Positions 1-8,307 of a stretch of 18,422 nucleotides of DNA are shown piece by piece. Position 1 is the first letter of the stretch; each line of letters starts with the position of its first letter. The notes under the pieces are model-generated. The model was not told where the DNA came from, searched no databases, and was given only the letters and a program-made list of their open reading frames with translations. Origin of the DNA: Burkholderiaceae bacterium (GTDB lineage: Bacteria; Pseudomonadota; Gammaproteobacteria; Burkholderiales; Burkholderiaceae); the NCBI GenBank assembly GCA_947380285.1, contig CANCQD010000040.1:1-18422 (forward strand), given 5' to 3'. The position numbers and the translations under genes were made by a program.

Positions 1-11
1 TATATAGGAAT

Positions 12-17
12 GATACT
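12..17 (+). promoter_or_regulatory. Candidate -10 element for gatC
   Basis: GATACT lies 10 bp before the gatC ATG, so transcription would start at about 24-28, at or just before the start codon. No Shine-Dalgarno-like sequence sits at normal spacing before that ATG (the bases just upstream are GCGCCCC). Together these suggest a leaderless or nearly leaderless mRNA. The -35 region is outside the window, so this is only a partial promoter call. Confidence 0.3.
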
Positions 18-27
18 CTAGCGCCCC

Positions 28-321
28 ATGAAACTTGATGATGTCCAGCGCATTGCGCACCTTTCCAGGCTTGAGTTAAATCAGGCAGAAGCTGAGGCTG
101 TTTTGCCTCAATTACAGGCTATTTTTTCCTTGGTTGAGGAAATGCAGGCGGTCGATACAACCGGCCTTGAGCCTTTAGCTCATCCAATCCTCTTTTTGCG
201 TGATTTGGCCCAACCCATGCGAGTTGATCAGGTCACTGAATCAGACCATCGTGCTGAAAACATGCAATCCGCCCCTGCTCAGCAGGAAGGCTACTTCTTG
301 GTACCAAGGGTGATCGAATGA
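28..321 (+). CDS. gatC: Asp-tRNA(Asn)/Glu-tRNA(Gln) amidotransferase subunit GatC
   Basis: This is the small subunit of the GatCAB amidotransferase, which converts misacylated Glu-tRNA(Gln) and Asp-tRNA(Asn) to Gln-tRNA(Gln) and Asn-tRNA(Asn) in the cytoplasm. GatC wraps between GatA and GatB and stabilises the complex. The 97-residue length is normal for the family. The family's N-terminal pattern is visible ([10 protein letters not shown] at about residues 9-18), as is the LEPLAHP segment near residue 47. The stop codon overlaps the gatA start in an ATGA (318-321), indicating translational coupling. It is followed by gatA and gatB in the usual operon order, which supports the call. The start codon has no clear ribosome binding site. 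Confidence 0.95.
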   Translation: MKLDDVQRIAHLSRLELNQAEAEAVLPQLQAIFSLVEEMQAVDTTGLEPLAHPILFLRDLAQPMRVDQVTESDHRAENMQSAPAQQEGYFLVPRVIE

Positions 322-1835
322 GTTGGCACACTACCCCTATCGCCCTAATGGCAAAAGCGCTTGCTGCAAAAGAGGTCTCCAGCACAGAGTTAACGCACTA
401 CTTTTTGGACCGCATTGAGGCGGGAAAGCAGTGGAATGCTTACCTTGATGTGAATGCTCACTTAAGTTTAGAGCAAGCAAATAAAGCAGACCAGCTCATT
501 TCTTCCGGTAAGGCCGGTAAGCTGACTGGCATCCCTGTTGCGCATAAGGATGTCTTTGTAACCCGTGGGTGGAAGTCGACAGCCGCCTCCAAAATATTGG
601 CTGGTTATCAGAGTCCTTTTGATGCCACTGTAGTTGCCAATCTGGGAATACCGGATGAAAACAGCCCCCATGGTGCCGGCATGGTGTGTTTGGGTAAAAC
701 CAATATGGACGAGTTTGCTATGGGCTCCTCTAATGAAAACTCTGCCTTTGGACCAGTTCTAAACCCCTGGAATGCTGCTCACGTAGCTGGTGGCTCCTCG
801 GGTGGTTCAGCCGCAGCCGTTGCGGCTGGCTTGGCACCGATTGCGACCGGCACGGATACGGGGGGCTCGATTCGTCAGCCAGCTGCGTTTTGTGGCCTAA
901 CTGGAATTAAGCCCAGTTATGGGCGCGTGTCACGCTACGGGATGATTGCTTATGCATCATCACTAGATCAAGCGGGTCCTATGGGCAAGACTGCTGAAGA
1001 TTGCGCACTACTACTCTCGGCGATGTCTTCACATGACCCGCGCGACTCCACTTCTTTGGCTGATTCAGGAGAGGACTATGGGCGCTACCTTAATCAGGGT
1101 TGGAAAGAGGGCAATGTAAATCCCGCCAAACCGTTGGAAGGTTTGCGCGTTGGTTTGCCAAAAGAATTTTTTGCAGAAGGCTTGTCAAGCGATGTTGCTA
1201 AATCCGTTAATGAAGCAGCAAAGCTGTTAGAAAACTTAGGCGCAATATTGGTTGAGGTGAGTTTGCCAAAAACCAAACTATCCATTCCGGTGTATTACGT
1301 TTTAGCCCCAGCAGAAGCATCCAGCAACTTAAGTCGCTTTGATGGTGTGCGCTATGGATATCGTGCCAATGAATATCGCGATCTGAATGATATGTATGCC
1401 AAATCACGCACCGAAGGTTTTGGTGCAGAAGTAAAGCGCCGCATCATGATTGGAACGTACGTTCTTTGTCATGGTTACTACGATGCGTATTACCTTCAGG
1501 CACAAAAAATTCGTCGAATTATTGCAGCCGATTTTCAGGCAGCATTCAATCAGTGCGATGTCATCCTAGGCCCCGTAGCACCAGATGTGGCTTGGCGTTT
1601 GGGCGAGAAATCAAAAGATCCTGTGCAAATGTATTTGGAAGATATTTATACGCTCTCAACAAACTTGGCAGGATTGCCGGCGATGAGCGTTCCATGTGGA
1701 TTTAATGGAGATAACTTGCCTATTGGCATGCAATTGATCGGTAATTATTTTTCGGAAGCCCGCTTGTTACAAGTGGCTCATCAATATCAGCAGGCCAGTG
1801 ATTGGCATTTGCGTCAAGCAGGCGAGGTGGCATGA
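318..1835 (+). CDS. gatA: Asp-tRNA(Asn)/Glu-tRNA(Gln) amidotransferase subunit GatA
   Basis: GatA is the glutaminase subunit: it hydrolyses glutamine and passes ammonia to GatB for tRNA transamidation. The 505-residue protein carries the amidase signature, with the Ser-cisSer-Lys triad apparently intact at Lys77 (in VAHKDVF), Ser160 (in GGSSGGS) and Ser184 (in [11 protein letters not shown]). The Lys77-to-Ser160 spacing is about 8 residues longer than in the Staphylococcus aureus enzyme as I recall its numbering. The extra residues seem to be IPDENSPH at about 111-118, just before the conserved [13 protein letters not shown] segment. The reading frame is otherwise intact. The start overlaps the gatC stop by 4 bp, and the TGA stop overlaps the gatB start. 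Confidence 0.96.
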   Translation: MSWHTTPIALMAKALAAKEVSSTELTHYFLDRIEAGKQWNAYLDVNAHLSLEQANKADQLISSGKAGKLTGIPVAHKDVFVTRGWKSTAASKILAGYQSPFDATVVANLGIPDENSPHGAGMVCLGKTNMDEFAMGSSNENSAFGPVLNPWNAAHVAGGSSGGSAAAVAAGLAPIATGTDTGGSIRQPAAFCGLTGIKPSYGRVSRYGMIAYASSLDQAGPMGKTAEDCALLLSAMSSHDPRDSTSLADSGEDYGRYLNQGWKEGNVNPAKPLEGLRVGLPKEFFAEGLSSDVAKSVNEAAKLLENLGAILVEVSLPKTKLSIPVYYVLAPAEASSNLSRFDGVRYGYRANEYRDLNDMYAKSRTEGFGAEVKRRIMIGTYVLCHGYYDAYYLQAQKIRRIIAADFQAAFNQCDVILGPVAPDVAWRLGEKSKDPVQMYLEDIYTLSTNLAGLPAMSVPCGFNGDNLPIGMQLIGNYFSEARLLQVAHQYQQASDWHLRQAGEVA

Positions 1836-3304
1836 TGCAATGGGAAGTCGTTATTGGTCTAGAGACCCACGCACAACTGCAAACACAATCTAAGATTTTC
1901 AGTGGGGCAAGCACGCGCTTTGGTGCAGAGCCAAATACACAAGCATGTGCTGTTGATCTGGCTTTGCCTGGCGTACTGCCGGTATTGAACCGCCAAGCCG
2001 TAGAACATGCTATTCGTTTTGGTTTAGCAGTGAATGCGAGGATTTCACCAGCGAGCGTCTTTGCGCGCAAGAATTATTTTTATCCCGATCTACCTAAGGG
2101 TTATCAAATTAGTCAGATGGAAATTCCGGTGGTTGTTGGTGGACAACTCGAAATTTTGGTGGGCGATGAAGTGAAGGTGGTTGAGCTCACTCGTGCCCAT
2201 ATGGAAGAAGATGCTGGTAAATCCGTACATGAAGAAGACTTCACAGGCCCTCATGGCGAACCTTCTAGCGGAATTGACTTAAATCGTGCTGGTACGCCAC
2301 TTCTCGAGATCGTGACCGAACCAGTAATGCGTAGCGCCGCCGAGGCGGTTGCCTATGCCAAGGCCTTGCATGGCTTGGTGGTGTGGTTAGGAGTTTGTGA
2401 CGGCAATATGCAGGAAGGCTCCTTCCGCTGCGATGCGAACGTCTCTGTTCGCCCCAAAGGTCAGGCTGAATTTGGTACCCGCTGTGAAATTAAAAACTTG
2501 AATTCCTTCCGCTTCTTGGAAGAGGCTATTCAGTATGAAGTGCGTCGACAAATTGAGCTCATTGAGGATGGTGGGACTGTCGTTCAAGAGACGCGGCTAT
2601 ATGATCCTGATCGCGGCGAAACACGCAGCATGCGCAGTAAAGAAGATGCTAACGACTATCGCTATTTTCCAGATCCGGATTTGCTGCCTGTAGTGATTGA
2701 TGATGCTTGGATAGCAGATGTGCGCAGCAAGATGCCTGCATTGCCAGCCCAGTTACGCGAACAATGGCAAGGCGAATTTGGTTTAAGCGCCTACGATACC
2801 CAGTTGCTCACGCAAGATCGCGACACCGCAAAAGTATTTGAAGAGTTGTTGGCAATTGTAGGTAAGTCATTGGCCAAAGCGGCTGCTAATTTAATTGCCG
2901 GTGAATTTGCATCCGCCATCAACCGCGCTGGCATTGCTACAGTAGATGCGCCATTAAACGCTGGACACTTGGCGCCACTGCTGACACGTGTAGCTGATGG
3001 CACCATCTCAAACAAGATTGCCAAGGATATCTTTGCGATCCTTTGGGAAGAGGCTATCGCAGGTAAGACTATCAGCACCGTGGATCAAGTGATTGATGCC
3101 AAAGGTCTAAAGCAAATTAGTGATAGCGGAGCAATTGAGGCCATCATTGATCAAGTATTAGCAGCTAATCAGAAATCGGTTGATGAGTTCCGCTCCGGCA
3201 AAGAGAAAGCATTTAACGCGCTCGTTGGCCAGATTATGAAAGCATCGCAAGGTAAGGCAAATCCTGGTCAGGTGAATGAGCTCTTGCGTAAAAAGCTTGA
3301 CTAA
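1832..3304 (+). CDS. gatB: Asp-tRNA(Asn)/Glu-tRNA(Gln) amidotransferase subunit GatB
   Basis: GatB binds the misacylated tRNA, activates the side-chain carboxylate with ATP and carries out transamidation with ammonia from GatA. Family landmarks are visible in order: [13 protein letters not shown] at the N terminus, [51 protein letters not shown] and [12 protein letters not shown], followed by the helical YqeY-like tail. An upstream in-frame start at 1802 would add 10 residues that fit no family pattern. The start is instead taken at the ATG overlapping the gatA stop as ATGA; ATG 1835 is equally possible. GAGG at about 1824-1827 is the ribosome binding site, which suits either. The product is 490 residues, close to the usual length. 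Confidence 0.95.
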   Translation: MMQWEVVIGLETHAQLQTQSKIFSGASTRFGAEPNTQACAVDLALPGVLPVLNRQAVEHAIRFGLAVNARISPASVFARKNYFYPDLPKGYQISQMEIPVVVGGQLEILVGDEVKVVELTRAHMEEDAGKSVHEEDFTGPHGEPSSGIDLNRAGTPLLEIVTEPVMRSAAEAVAYAKALHGLVVWLGVCDGNMQEGSFRCDANVSVRPKGQAEFGTRCEIKNLNSFRFLEEAIQYEVRRQIELIEDGGTVVQETRLYDPDRGETRSMRSKEDANDYRYFPDPDLLPVVIDDAWIADVRSKMPALPAQLREQWQGEFGLSAYDTQLLTQDRDTAKVFEELLAIVGKSLAKAAANLIAGEFASAINRAGIATVDAPLNAGHLAPLLTRVADGTISNKIAKDIFAILWEEAIAGKTISTVDQVIDAKGLKQISDSGAIEAIIDQVLAANQKSVDEFRSGKEKAFNALVGQIMKASQGKANPGQVNELLRKKLD

Positions 3305-3330
3305 TAAAAAACATATATAGAAAGAAGTTC

Positions 3331-4005
3331 ATGAGTGCAATCGATCCGAAGCAAGCAGAGCAAGAAGAGTTGGTTGCTGAGTGGTTACGCGTAACCCCAG
3401 GTTTCTTTGAGCGATATGCCGATCTCTTTAATGAGATTCGGATTAAGCATCCGCATGAGGATCGTGCTATTTCTTTGCAAGAGCGTCAGATGACGGTATT
3501 GCGGACACAAAATCAAGAGCTCAATCGTCGCTTAAGTGAAATGTTGCACTTTGGTAGCCGCAACGATAAAACCCAACAAAGTTTGGTTGCCTGGTTATTG
3601 CGCTTAATGAAATCTAATAACAAAGCCGATGTGGAGGCTGCAATTACTTCTGGTCTAGCTCAGGTGTTTGAAGTGGAGTCTGCGCAATTACTATTGCCTA
3701 ACTCTGCTTTTGGCCCTTGGGTAGATACGCCTTTATGCGGTTCGGCAAAAGAGTTGGCTGCTGCGAGCGTAGATCTGTTGGCAAGTCAAACAACGATTAA
3801 TCCTGAGTGGCAAAGTATGGTGGCCATTGGCCTGCCTTTAGGCAAGAGCATTGGCGCCAATCAATCGCCGGCAGTGTTGTTGTTAGCCAGCAAAGATGAA
3901 TCCCGCTTTACGGCAGATATGGGCGCCTTCTACTTACGTCAGATTGCCGAATTAACTGCTGCAGCTTTGGATCGCATCCAGGCTTATGAAACTAAAGACG
4001 ACTGA
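3331..4005 (+). CDS. DUF484 family protein (YigA-like)
   Basis: A 224-residue protein of the DUF484 family, whose biochemical role is not established. The N-terminal part has the family pattern: a short helical region with TPGFFERYADLF (about residues 22-33), then SLQERQMTVLRTQNQEL, which looks like a coiled coil. A GAF-like domain fills the rest. There is no signal peptide or membrane segment. The gene lies 26 bp after gatB, and its 3' end overlaps the xerC start by 20 bp, so the two are probably co-transcribed. In Escherichia coli the DUF484 gene yigA sits between dapF and xerC. Here the xerC partner is kept, but dapF is about 9 kb away on the other strand. Confidence 0.88.
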   Translation: MSAIDPKQAEQEELVAEWLRVTPGFFERYADLFNEIRIKHPHEDRAISLQERQMTVLRTQNQELNRRLSEMLHFGSRNDKTQQSLVAWLLRLMKSNNKADVEAAITSGLAQVFEVESAQLLLPNSAFGPWVDTPLCGSAKELAAASVDLLASQTTINPEWQSMVAIGLPLGKSIGANQSPAVLLLASKDESRFTADMGAFYLRQIAELTAAALDRIQAYETKDD

Positions 4006-4987
4006 TCTTCACCCTCTCATGCAAGAGTATTTGCATGAGTTACATGTATTGCGTCAACTTTCGCCGCATACGCTGAAAGCGTACGGCTTGGATCTGAGCG
4101 ATCTCCAAAATTTTGCTCTTGAAGATTCTATTGAGCTATTAAAAGTCAGCAATGGCCATGTCCGCCGCTGGGCTGGGCGCTTGCACTCCAAAGGGAAATC
4201 CTCGAGAAGCATTGCGAGAGCACTCTCTGCATGGCGTGGTTGGTATGACTGGCTTACCGAAAAAGATGCAAGGCGAGATGCACGCGCCGGCAAAGTCACT
4301 GGCAACTTGGTGGCCAACCCAGTTGACGACGTCAAGGCGCCTAAGCGCTTGAAGTCCTTGCCTAAGGCGCTGTCAGTTGAACAGGCCCTTGCCTTGGTTA
4401 ATCAAGCCGTCAAAGAAGCTGAAGAAAAGAAGGATTTGGAATCGATTCGTGATGCAGCAATTATTGATTTACTCTATTCCTCCGGTCTACGTCTTTCAGA
4501 GCTCCTAGGAATTGATGTGATGCAAAGCAAAGATCGTCAGCATGAGTCTGCAGGCTGGTTAGATTGGGATGCTGCTGAAGTAACGGTATTAGGTAAGGGT
4601 GGTAAACGGCGCTCCGTCCCTGTTGGTGTACCAGCGATGAAATCTCTTGCTGCTTGGCGAGATTTGCGCGATGCTGGAAGTTACCCACAAGAATCCATCG
4701 CTTTATTTTTGTCTGCGACGGGTAAGCGCCTATCACCGCGTACCGTACAAGCCAGATTGCGTACTTTAGCTATGCGCGCTGGATTGCCTACCCACGTGCA
4801 TCCCCATATGATGCGTCATAGCTTTGCAAGTCATGTGCTGCAATCTTCGCAAGATTTACGGGCTGTACAAGAGATGTTGGGGCATGCAAGTATCGCCAGC
4901 ACCCAGATTTATACCTCCCTTGATTTCCAGCACCTAGCTCAGGCATACGATAAAGCGCATCCGCGTGCAAAGGCTGGTAAAGGCTGA
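3986..4987 (+). CDS. xerC: Tyrosine recombinase XerC
   Basis: XerC works with XerD at the chromosomal dif site to resolve chromosome dimers at division. The 333-residue protein has an N-terminal SAM-like core-binding domain (LSPHTLKAY near residues 25-33) and a C-terminal catalytic domain. All catalytic residues of the tyrosine recombinase family can be placed: Arg169 (SSGLRLSELLG), Lys204 (GKGGKRR), His274 and Arg277 (PHMMRHSFASH), His300 (MLGHASI) and nucleophile Tyr309 (TQIYTSLD). A short polar insertion at about 179-195 separates the first Arg from the beta hairpin. The start at 3986 lies inside the DUF484 gene. ATG 4019 would give a protein 11 residues shorter and cannot be excluded, as neither has a strong ribosome binding site. 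No phage genes are nearby, supporting a housekeeping role. Confidence 0.93.
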   Translation: MKLKTTDLHPLMQEYLHELHVLRQLSPHTLKAYGLDLSDLQNFALEDSIELLKVSNGHVRRWAGRLHSKGKSSRSIARALSAWRGWYDWLTEKDARRDARAGKVTGNLVANPVDDVKAPKRLKSLPKALSVEQALALVNQAVKEAEEKKDLESIRDAAIIDLLYSSGLRLSELLGIDVMQSKDRQHESAGWLDWDAAEVTVLGKGGKRRSVPVGVPAMKSLAAWRDLRDAGSYPQESIALFLSATGKRLSPRTVQARLRTLAMRAGLPTHVHPHMMRHSFASHVLQSSQDLRAVQEMLGHASIASTQIYTSLDFQHLAQAYDKAHPRAKAGKG

Positions 4988-4994
4988 GGAACTC

Positions 4995-5014
4995 GGTAAT
5001 ATATTTGGTTTACC
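4995..5014. repeat. Dyad GGTAA-N10-TTACC between xerC and the CobW gene
   Basis: Five-base inverted arms, GGTAA (4995-4999) and TTACC (5010-5014), flank an AT-rich 10-base centre. It sits 7 bp after the xerC stop and 42 bp before the CobW-family start, so it could be a weak terminator hairpin or an operator. It does not resemble the Zur box consensus I know. A dyad with the same arms and spacing occurs at 11375-11394. Confidence 0.3.
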
Positions 5015-5056
5015 CTATTGGGAACGCATTACTTTTAGATTTTGATTGGATCATTC

Positions 5057-6121
5057 ATGGCATTAATTCCGGTAACAATTTTGACTGGCTTCTTAGGAAG
5101 CGGCAAAACCACATTGCTTAAACATATTCTGACCGAAGAACACGGTAAAAAAATTGCTGTGATCGAGAATGAGTTCGGCGAAGAAAATATAGATAACGAC
5201 ATCTTGGTGCAAGACAACCAAGAGAACATAGTGCAAATGAGTAATGGCTGTATCTGTTGCACCATTCGCGGCGACCTTGTTGATGCACTGAACGAGCTTT
5301 GGGAGCAGCGCAAAGACAAAAAGATTAGCTTTGATCGCGTTGTGATTGAAACCACTGGTGTTGCTAATCCTGGCCCTGTAGCCCAGACTTTCTTCATGGA
5401 TGATGATGTTGCCGACCACTACGTATTAGATGCTGTGGTGACATTGGTTGATGCCAAGCATGGCCAGCAGCAGCTCAATGAGCATGAAGAGGCTCAGCGC
5501 CAAGTTGGCTTTGCAGATCAAATCTTTATTACCAAGACCGATTTGGTAATGCCTGCTGAAATAGACGCTTTGCGTAATCGCCTTATGCATATGAATCCGA
5601 GGGCCCCTATTACGGGCATTTCTAAGGGCGTTGTCCCTTTAAATGCAGTTTTGGACCTCAAAGGCTTCAATCTAAATGCCAAGCTGGATATTGACCCGCA
5701 CTTCTTGGAGCAGGATGACCACGATCACGAGAATTGCGGTCATGACCATAGCCATGATCATGATCACAGCACCTGCGGGCACGACCACAGTCATGACCAC
5801 CAGCACCATGACCACGCTGGGCATACGGATCGCATTCAATCCTTCGTTTTTCGTAGTGATAAACCCTTTGATCATAAAAAACTGGAAGACTTCCTTGGGG
5901 GCATTCTGGAGGTCTTTGGGGAGAAGATGCTGCGCTACAAAGGGGTGCTCTATGTGAAGGGTAGCAACCGAAAAGTAGTGTTCCAGGGGGTTCATCAGAT
6001 GATGGGCAGCGATTTGGCTGGTCCATGGGGTGTAGAACCCAAGCAAACCAGAATGGTCTTCATAGGCATTGATTTACCTAAGGACACCCTATTGGCTGGC
6101 CTTGAGGGATGTTTAGCCTAG
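5057..6121 (+). CDS. CobW/COG0523 family GTPase, probable metal (zinc) chaperone
   Basis: A G3E-family P-loop GTPase of the COG0523 group; members insert or deliver metals, often zinc, to client proteins. Visible features are Walker A GFLGSGKT (residues 11-18), the family metal site CICC (65-68), ETTG (98-101), the guanine-specificity motif TKTD (159-162), and the CobW C-terminal domain from about residue 260. Between the domains, residues 222-257 hold about 15 histidines and two cysteines, a likely metal-buffering tract containing two copies of a 13-residue unit. The start is ATG 5057, with GGA at 5048-5050 as ribosome binding site. The TTG at 5042 would add five residues that fit poorly. 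The metal is inferred. The neighbouring DksA lacks the usual zinc ligands, which makes zinc homeostasis a reasonable but unproven context. Confidence 0.9.
   Translation: MALIPVTILTGFLGSGKTTLLKHILTEEHGKKIAVIENEFGEENIDNDILVQDNQENIVQMSNGCICCTIRGDLVDALNELWEQRKDKKISFDRVVIETTGVANPGPVAQTFFMDDDVADHYVLDAVVTLVDAKHGQQQLNEHEEAQRQVGFADQIFITKTDLVMPAEIDALRNRLMHMNPRAPITGISKGVVPLNAVLDLKGFNLNAKLDIDPHFLEQDDHDHENCGHDHSHDHDHSTCGHDHSHDHQHHDHAGHTDRIQSFVFRSDKPFDHKKLEDFLGGILEVFGEKMLRYKGVLYVKGSNRKVVFQGVHQMMGSDLAGPWGVEPKQTRMVFIGIDLPKDTLLAGLEGCLA
5735..5812 (+). repeat. Tandem 39-bp repeat encoding a His-rich 13-residue unit
   Basis: Two adjacent 39-bp units, 5735-5773 and 5774-5812, encode [13 protein letters not shown] and [13 protein letters not shown] within the CobW-family GTPase. 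The first nine residues are identical between units while several codons differ, so the duplication is not fresh or the amino acids are under selection. The unit offers Cys and His metal ligands. Copy number could vary between strains. Confidence 0.75.
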
Positions 6122-6132
6122 CGAGATTCGGT

Positions 6133-6138
6133 TACAAT
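6133..6138 (+). promoter_or_regulatory. Candidate -10 element for dksA
   Basis: TACAAT lies just after the CobW-family stop and about 104 bp before dksA. Transcription would start near 6145 and give a leader of nearly 100 nt. A matching -35 element is poor (TGTTTA at 6110-6115 with 17 bp spacing), so this is tentative. The 120-bp gap makes a separate promoter likely. Confidence 0.35.
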
Positions 6139-6151
6139 CCGCCGCCACGGG

Positions 6152-6178
6152 CAATATTACGAATATTGAAGAATATTG
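6152..6178. repeat. Three AATATT copies, two forming a CAATATT-ACG-AATATTG dyad
   Basis: AATATT occurs at 6153-6158, 6162-6167 and 6172-6177, so starts are 9 and 10 bp apart, close to one helical turn. The first two copies form a 17-bp dyad (6152-6168) with 7-base arms. The third copy again reads AATATTG. It lies just downstream of the putative dksA -10, where a repressor or nucleoid protein could act. No known operator is matched. Confidence 0.45.
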
Positions 6179-6241
6179 GCTCAGGGGCTGTAAAAGTTTG
6201 GCAGAATGAGGCAATAATGCTTCAAACCAAGGAAGAATGAG

Positions 6242-6730
6242 ATGACGGTAAAAACAGCAACAAAACCAGCAACTGCTGCAAAAACCAGCAGTAAGGCTGC
6301 AAGCGCTAAAGTTGCAAAGGGTGCTCCACTAACAGAGGCAGAATTGCTCAAAATGTCCGACAAGGACTACATGAATGCTGCCCAGTTAGATTTTTTCCGT
6401 CAAAAACTACTCACCCTCAAGGATGACATTCTGAAGAATGCGTCTGAGACGACAGAGCATCTTCGTGAAAATATTTTGGTTCCTGATCCTGCTGATCGTG
6501 CAACGATTGAAGAAGAGCATGCATTGGAATTGCGAACCCGTGATCGTGAACGCAAGTTGCTCAAAAAAGTAGAGCAAGCATTGGCTCGCATTGAATCTGG
6601 TGATTATGGTTGGTGCGAAGAAACGGGTGAGCCGATTGGCTTAAACCGTTTAATTGCAAGGCCTACAGCCAATTTATCTCTTGAGGCTCAAGAGCGTCGT
6701 GAACTCCGTCAAAAATTATTTGGCGAATAA
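6242..6730 (+). CDS. dksA: RNA polymerase-binding transcription factor DksA, one-cysteine type
   Basis: DksA binds the RNA polymerase secondary channel and, with ppGpp, adjusts transcription to nutrient state. The 162-residue protein starts with an Ala/Lys/Thr-rich stretch of about 28 residues. It keeps the coiled coil with the tip motif DPADRA (Asp82, Asp85, Ala87, matching the E. coli DxxDxA tip). The C-terminal zinc-finger region keeps only one of four cysteines: Cys125, Thr128, Ser146 and Ala149 occupy the places of E. coli Cys114, Cys117, Cys135 and Cys138. This C-T-S-A pattern should not bind zinc in the classical way, but the fold is otherwise conserved (EPIGLNRLIARPTANLSLEA). Similar one-cysteine forms are known in alphaproteobacteria. 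The ribosome binding site AAGGAAG (6229-6235) has ideal spacing. Only 13 bp separate it from argB. Confidence 0.93.
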   Translation: MTVKTATKPATAAKTSSKAASAKVAKGAPLTEAELLKMSDKDYMNAAQLDFFRQKLLTLKDDILKNASETTEHLRENILVPDPADRATIEEEHALELRTRDRERKLLKKVEQALARIESGDYGWCEETGEPIGLNRLIARPTANLSLEAQERRELRQKLFGE

Positions 6731-6743
6731 ATTTTAAGTAGCA

Positions 6744-7646
6744 ATGACTAAGTATCTACCAACTATTAGTGATATCTCTCCTTTGTTAAAAGCAGAGATT
6801 TTGGCTGAGGCTTTGCCTTATATCCGCGCGTATCACGGCAAAACGATCGTGATTAAGTACGGCGGAAATGCTATGGTTGAAGAGCGCCTGAAAGAGAGTT
6901 TTGCACGCGATGTGATTTTGTTGAAGTTAGTCGGCATGAACCCAGTTGTGGTTCATGGCGGCGGCCCACAGATTGACGAGGCCCTCAAGAAAATCGGTAA
7001 GACAGGTACTTTTATTCAAGGTATGCGCGTAACCGATGAAGAGACCATGGAAGTGGTTGAATGGGTTCTTGGCGGTGAAGTGCAGCAAGATATCGTGATG
7101 TTGATTAACCACTTTGGGGGTCAAGCTGTTGGCTTGACCGGTAAAGACGGTGGACTGATTCATGCCAAGAAAATGATGATTCCGAGCGATACTGAGCCGG
7201 GTAAAAAAATTGATATCGGTTTTGTTGGCGAAATTGAAGCAATTAACCCTGCGGTCGTTAAAGCTTTGCAAGACGATGCGTTTATTCCGGTGATTTCGCC
7301 TATTGGCTTTAGTGCAGAAGGCCAGGCTTACAACATTAATGCGGACTTGGTAGCCGGTAAGATGGCTGAAATCCTCCATGCAGAGAAGTTGGTCATGATG
7401 ACTAATATTCCTGGTGTGATGGATAAAGACGGTAAGTTATTAACGGACTTAACTGCTCGAGAAATTGATGCGCTATTTGCTGACGGAACTATTTCAGGCG
7501 GTATGTTGCCTAAGATATCCTCTGCATTGGACGCAGCCAAGAGTGGCGTGAATTCAGTGCACATCATTGATGGTCGTATTGAGCATTCTTTATTGTTAGA
7601 AATTCTGACCGAGCAAGCATTCGGTACGATGATCCGTTCTAGATAA
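6744..7646 (+). CDS. argB: Acetylglutamate kinase
   Basis: ArgB phosphorylates N-acetyl-L-glutamate with ATP, the second step of arginine synthesis. The 300-residue protein shows the amino acid kinase features KYGGNAM (residues 38-44) and HGGGPQID (71-78), the later [13 protein letters not shown] segment, and an intact C-terminal domain ending [12 protein letters not shown]. About 30 residues precede the KYGG motif, enough for the N-terminal helix that links dimers in arginine-inhibited hexameric enzymes, so feedback inhibition by arginine is likely (inference). It begins 13 bp after dksA and ends 10 bp before slmA, consistent with one transcript. Confidence 0.95.
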   Translation: MTKYLPTISDISPLLKAEILAEALPYIRAYHGKTIVIKYGGNAMVEERLKESFARDVILLKLVGMNPVVVHGGGPQIDEALKKIGKTGTFIQGMRVTDEETMEVVEWVLGGEVQQDIVMLINHFGGQAVGLTGKDGGLIHAKKMMIPSDTEPGKKIDIGFVGEIEAINPAVVKALQDDAFIPVISPIGFSAEGQAYNINADLVAGKMAEILHAEKLVMMTNIPGVMDKDGKLLTDLTAREIDALFADGTISGGMLPKISSALDAAKSGVNSVHIIDGRIEHSLLLEILTEQAFGTMIRSR

Positions 7647-7656
7647 GTAGATAAGC

Positions 7657-8307
7657 ATGCGTGAATCTTTAGAGCCAGCTAACATCAACGACAGCAATGC
7701 TGATGTTGGCAAAGCTCGTAAGCGCCCTCGCCCAGGCGAGCGCCGATTGCAGATTCTGCAAGTGCTTGCTGAGATGCTACAAAACCCTAAGGGCGAGCGC
7801 GTTACTACTGCAGCCTTAGCGGCAAAAATTCAAGTCTCTGAAGCTGCGCTGTATCGTCATTTCGCCAGTAAGGCGCAGATGTTTGAGGGATTGATTTCCT
7901 TTATTGAGCAAACAGTGTTTGGATTGATTAATCAAATTAATCAAAAAGAAGAATCTGGCCTTGCTCAGGCGCGCGGAATTTTGCAAATGCTCTTGTTCTT
8001 TGCAGAAAAGAATCCTGGCATGACCCGCGTTTTATTGGGAGATGCTTTGTTGCAAGAAGATGATCGTCTTCAAGAGCGTATTACTCAAGTGCTAGATCGT
8101 GTTGAAGCGTCTCTTAAGCAAGCTCTACGTATTGCTCAAACTCAAGGCGGTAACTGGGGGCAGTTGGGTCAAGAAGAAGTCAGCATTCGAGCTGCCATGT
8201 TGATGAGTTTTGTATTGGGGCGTTGGCATCGCTTTGCCCGTAGCGGATTTAAGAAGCTGCCAACTGAAGCCTCTGATGTTAGTTTGCGCCTTCTCCTGTC
8301 AGAATGA
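7657..8307 (+). CDS. slmA: Nucleoid occlusion factor SlmA (TetR family)
   Basis: SlmA binds specific chromosomal sites and blocks FtsZ ring assembly over the nucleoid. The 216-residue protein has a TetR-type N-terminal helix-turn-helix (about residues 48-72, [20 protein letters not shown]) followed by KAQMFEGLI, a segment I associate with SlmA rather than generic TetR repressors. The rest is a helical dimerisation and FtsZ-binding domain. A basic stretch, [10 protein letters not shown] (21-30), precedes the DNA-binding domain. It lies 10 bp after argB and overlaps metX by 4 bp (ATGA). The annotation as SlmA rests on sequence feel; a local TetR regulator is the alternative. Confidence 0.85.
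   Translation: MRESLEPANINDSNADVGKARKRPRPGERRLQILQVLAEMLQNPKGERVTTAALAAKIQVSEAALYRHFASKAQMFEGLISFIEQTVFGLINQINQKEESGLAQARGILQMLLFFAEKNPGMTRVLLGDALLQEDDRLQERITQVLDRVEASLKQALRIAQTQGGNWGQLGQEEVSIRAAMLMSFVLGRWHRFARSGFKKLPTEASDVSLRLLLSE

Noticed and set aside
1720..2070. Minus-strand frame of 116 codons across the gatA-gatB junction
   Set aside because: It runs antisense to two well-supported genes with overlapping stop and start, and has no recognisable motif.
3986..4987. Tyrosine recombinase considered as a phage or island integrase
   Set aside because: Its neighbours are housekeeping genes, it is coupled to a DUF484 gene as in the xerC locus of other proteobacteria, and no attachment-site repeats or cargo genes were seen.
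4995..5014. Dyad before the CobW gene considered as a Zur operator
   Set aside because: Arms and spacing do not resemble the known Zur consensus, and the dyad recurs at a convergent gene end, which favours a hairpin role.
5667..6046. Minus-strand and alternate-frame open frames of about 120 codons opposite the CobW gene
   Set aside because: They lie opposite the repetitive His-rich tract, whose codons leave other frames open by composition. The plus-strand frame has all family motifs.
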